DNA of 64,000 nt, from positions 26,764,353-26,828,352 of the forward strand of contig CM043796.1 of the NCBI GenBank assembly GCA_023974075.1, given 5' to 3'. The notes under the pieces were generated by a model. It saw nothing but the letters and a program-made list of their open reading frames with translations, ran no database searches and had not been told where the DNA came from. This document shows positions 61,594-64,000 of this stretch, piece after piece. Made by a program: the position numbers and the translations under genes. Every line of letters begins with the position of its first letter. The stretch's first letter is position 1. This stretch comes from Chaenocephalus aceratus. Lineage: Eukaryota; Chordata; Actinopteri; Perciformes; Channichthyidae.

Positions 61594-61744
61594 AAGGATC
61601 CTGGGGTCCAAAATCACGCTCTGATTTTTTCCTGTCACTGTCATGGCTCTGATCATTTACTCTGCTCTTATCCACAATTATATCCTTGGACTTGGAGTCT
61701 TTTCCTCATTTAATCTTATTCCTTCCAGACAAATATATACGTGG

Positions 61745-61930
61745 TTGACCAATCGCAACAGAACCGGCCAGCTGACCAATCAGAGCAGACTGGGCTCTGG
61801 TTTCAGACAGAGGGTGAAAAGAGAAAAATAAAGAGCTGTGTGAACATTAAAGCATGGAGACATGTCACAGGAGAGGAATAAAATATACATTTGCATCTGA
61901 AAACGAGAAGAATATGTCCTCTCTAAAAAA
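61745..61930 (+). mobile_element. Dispersed TTAA-ended repeat, 3' half
   Basis: GACCAATCGCAACAGAACCG, CAGACTGGGCTCTGGTTTCA, AATAAAGAGCTGTGTGAACA and a TATGTCCTCTCTAAA end align with 25740-25914. It lacks the GTGCTGCAGCACAGG segment present there. Confidence 0.65.
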
Positions 61931-64000
61931 GTACTTGCTTATGAACGGTAATGACCATTTGACGTCAATTATAAATATACTTATATGATATGATAATAAT
62001 ATGAGACGTTAGTTGTATTGCGACTAGTTGTTAGTCTGGTTTGGGTAGGTTTTCCATGCGTGTGTTTCACATCTGGTCCAAAGTCCTGGATCCGTTCTTT
62101 GGATGACATTTTATGTATATTTTTCTCACTTTCCTCCCAATTTGCCTCTTTTTTCACTAATGTTCCTTCTACAGCCATCACTGACAGAGCTATTCCTCCC
62201 CCTCCTCCACCCGGACTCCCAACGTAATACCTGTATTTAGACAAATGTGGCAGCGTTTGAACACCTGGACGGCTGTAATGTGAGGGGTGTGCTTTCAGTG
62301 GACCACCTGGCTGCAGAATAATGACATATCTGCTCCCACACACTGCTCGGGAGCCGCGATCACAGCGGCTTCATCACAGCAGGGCAGACCCCACCTGACA
62401 CCATGCAGCGAGGGAGAGGAGAGAGGGAGGGAGAGTGCGGACAGCAGGAGGAAGGACAAGGAGAAGAGATCAGATTGCCTACGTAGGAACGCGGAGATGG
62501 CTGTCACCTGTTCTCTTTACGAATTAGGGATAAAGAAAGTGGAAACCTATACACACTTGAACAATGACACCTTTGTCAAAACTCACGTATTACACGTCAG
62601 AAATGAAGATGGGTATCAAACATCTTACAAACCATGGACTCAAAAACAACAATATCATCTTGTTGTCGCCTGATCGAGGCAAAAAAAAGAGGATACAAAT
62701 GATAAAATCTCTAATAAATAAATTTTCAAATATCCATGAACAATTCACAAGATAGGCGATGTGAAGAGTACACAACGAATACTCACTCAAAAAGACCAGC
62801 TTTTGAGTCTATATTTCATCAATGCTCAAATCAACTAATAAAAAACGTTATCTACAAGCATCTGAATTAGAACGTTTTCATCTCGTTCTCCTATTTCTCC
62901 AAGATGTATTGGGTATTTTTATATATCTCCCAGTTGGCCATGAAAACTGCAGAAGTGAGGACAGACCGTTGGCAGAATGCCTTCAGAACCACCGTTGTTG
63001 GCATTTACGTATAAATAGAAATGTGTCAGCTAATGTATTTTAAATGCTGCTTTTTATCAGGAGTCACTTGTGAATAAATTACTTAAAAATAGCAGCTTGC
63101 GCTCAATTTCCACATTCTGCAGAAGGTCAAACTCCAAACCAACTTTAAACCACATGCAGTCCTCGTAAATATGTCAGTTTAGAGATTTAGCAAAAGAGAC
63201 ACCTCCAATAAAAGCCTCCTCTGTTCCTGTGGATATAATCCCTTGATGTTACCACACAGCTTTTATTCTCAAATATTTGTGCAGTGTAGTAGTGACTTTT
63301 ATGGCTCAGAATACAGGCTTTTAACCATACAAATATATACAAATAAGTGTTAAATCTTAAATTGTTGGTCTAAAATAACTATAAATGCCATTTAAAATGA
63401 AAGGAAATGTTATTGATGTGCATAAGCCAACATTATGTCTGGCAGTAGCGTCAGCAGCTGTGTGAGTGGACACCACAAAGTGCTGTTCAGAGTTCAGACG
63501 TCAACAAACTATTTTACCAACACCTGAAGACGGTGAAATCACTTCCACTGCCTTGCTCCGTGTACTGAGTGGGATTTGAACCTGTCACTCTGTTAGTTTC
63601 GGGGCGGTTCAACACTTGCAGCAGGTTTTTTCAGGTCTTTGTCGGCCCTGTTTTCATTCAGTGTGTGCCAGCAGGGACCGTGCCCGCTGCATTCACGTGG
63701 CACTGCCCTGGAAGCGTGGGAAAAGAAAGAAAAGGAAATTGTGCCACTTTACCCTCGTCTGCTGCTATAGAAACGTACCAACGGTCATGCGTTAGGCACG
63801 GACACGTTGTATTTTTAACGGTTTTGCACCCCGCTCTGGTGCCTGGAGGTCAGTGTGTGTTGGGTAATGGGTAACTGATAAGGAACTATTTTAATACTGA
63901 TTGTTTTTATTTTCTTGATGGTAAAGCTAAACGTATGAATCTTGAACACAGCAGGAAATTATCTAAATGCTAGTTCCCACGGGTTTAATCGTTATTTCTC

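Overview
The window is intronic sequence of a ray-finned (teleost) fish chromosome. It is dense in (CA)n/(GT)n microsatellites. It carries typical teleost transposons: a full-length Tc1-like element, hAT and piggyBac-type MITEs, and L2-like LINE tails. Most open reading frames longer than 60 codons run through simple repeats and are not genes.

The one host gene I can identify is on the minus strand: three small consecutive coding exons of a class I bHLH E-protein, best matched to tcf4. In gene order they are exon A (42571-42632), exon B (21235-21364) and exon C (19610-19659). All three have canonical splice sites, and their phases join perfectly (1-0, 0-1, 1-0). Together they encode the segment between the N-terminal activation domain and the middle of the protein, including the bipartite nuclear localisation signal (RRR ... 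KKVRK) that is split across the B/C junction. The start codon exons, the second activation domain and the bHLH domain were not found and probably lie outside the window. Introns inside the window are at least 21.4 kb (upstream of A), 21.2 kb (A-B), 1.6 kb (B-C) and at least 19.6 kb (downstream of C).

Layout from left to right. 1-19609 is the intron downstream of exon C: a purine tract and then a pyrimidine tract (1.3-3.1 kb), a 124-unit CA array, an intact-ORF Tc1-like transposon (5645-7263) antisense to tcf4, L2-like tails, and a TTAA-flanked MITE (12.6-13.0 kb). 19610-21364 holds exons C and B. 21365-42570 is the A-B intron: nested MITEs (25.3-25.9 kb), a 960-bp inverted-repeat element (27.8-28.8 kb), a piggyBac-type MITE (30.6-31.0 kb), a hAT MITE with perfect 8-bp duplications (33.4-33.8 kb) and a GGAT/GGAA array (37.4-37.9 kb). 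42571-42632 is exon A. 42633-64000 is the intron upstream of A: a 9-bp minisatellite beside exon A, a hAT MITE carrying a transposase N-terminus, a 640-bp inverted-repeat element, a hAT transposase relic, a hAT element at 59.1-59.8 kb, a piggyBac-like remnant containing a GATA array, and an L2-like LINE 3' end.

The most interesting local observation is the minisatellite at 42764-43070. In the sense strand of tcf4 it repeats GCTAAC about 33 times, and the same hexamer forms the apparent branchpoint 31 nt upstream of exon A. All family assignments are by recognition from memory; no database search was run.
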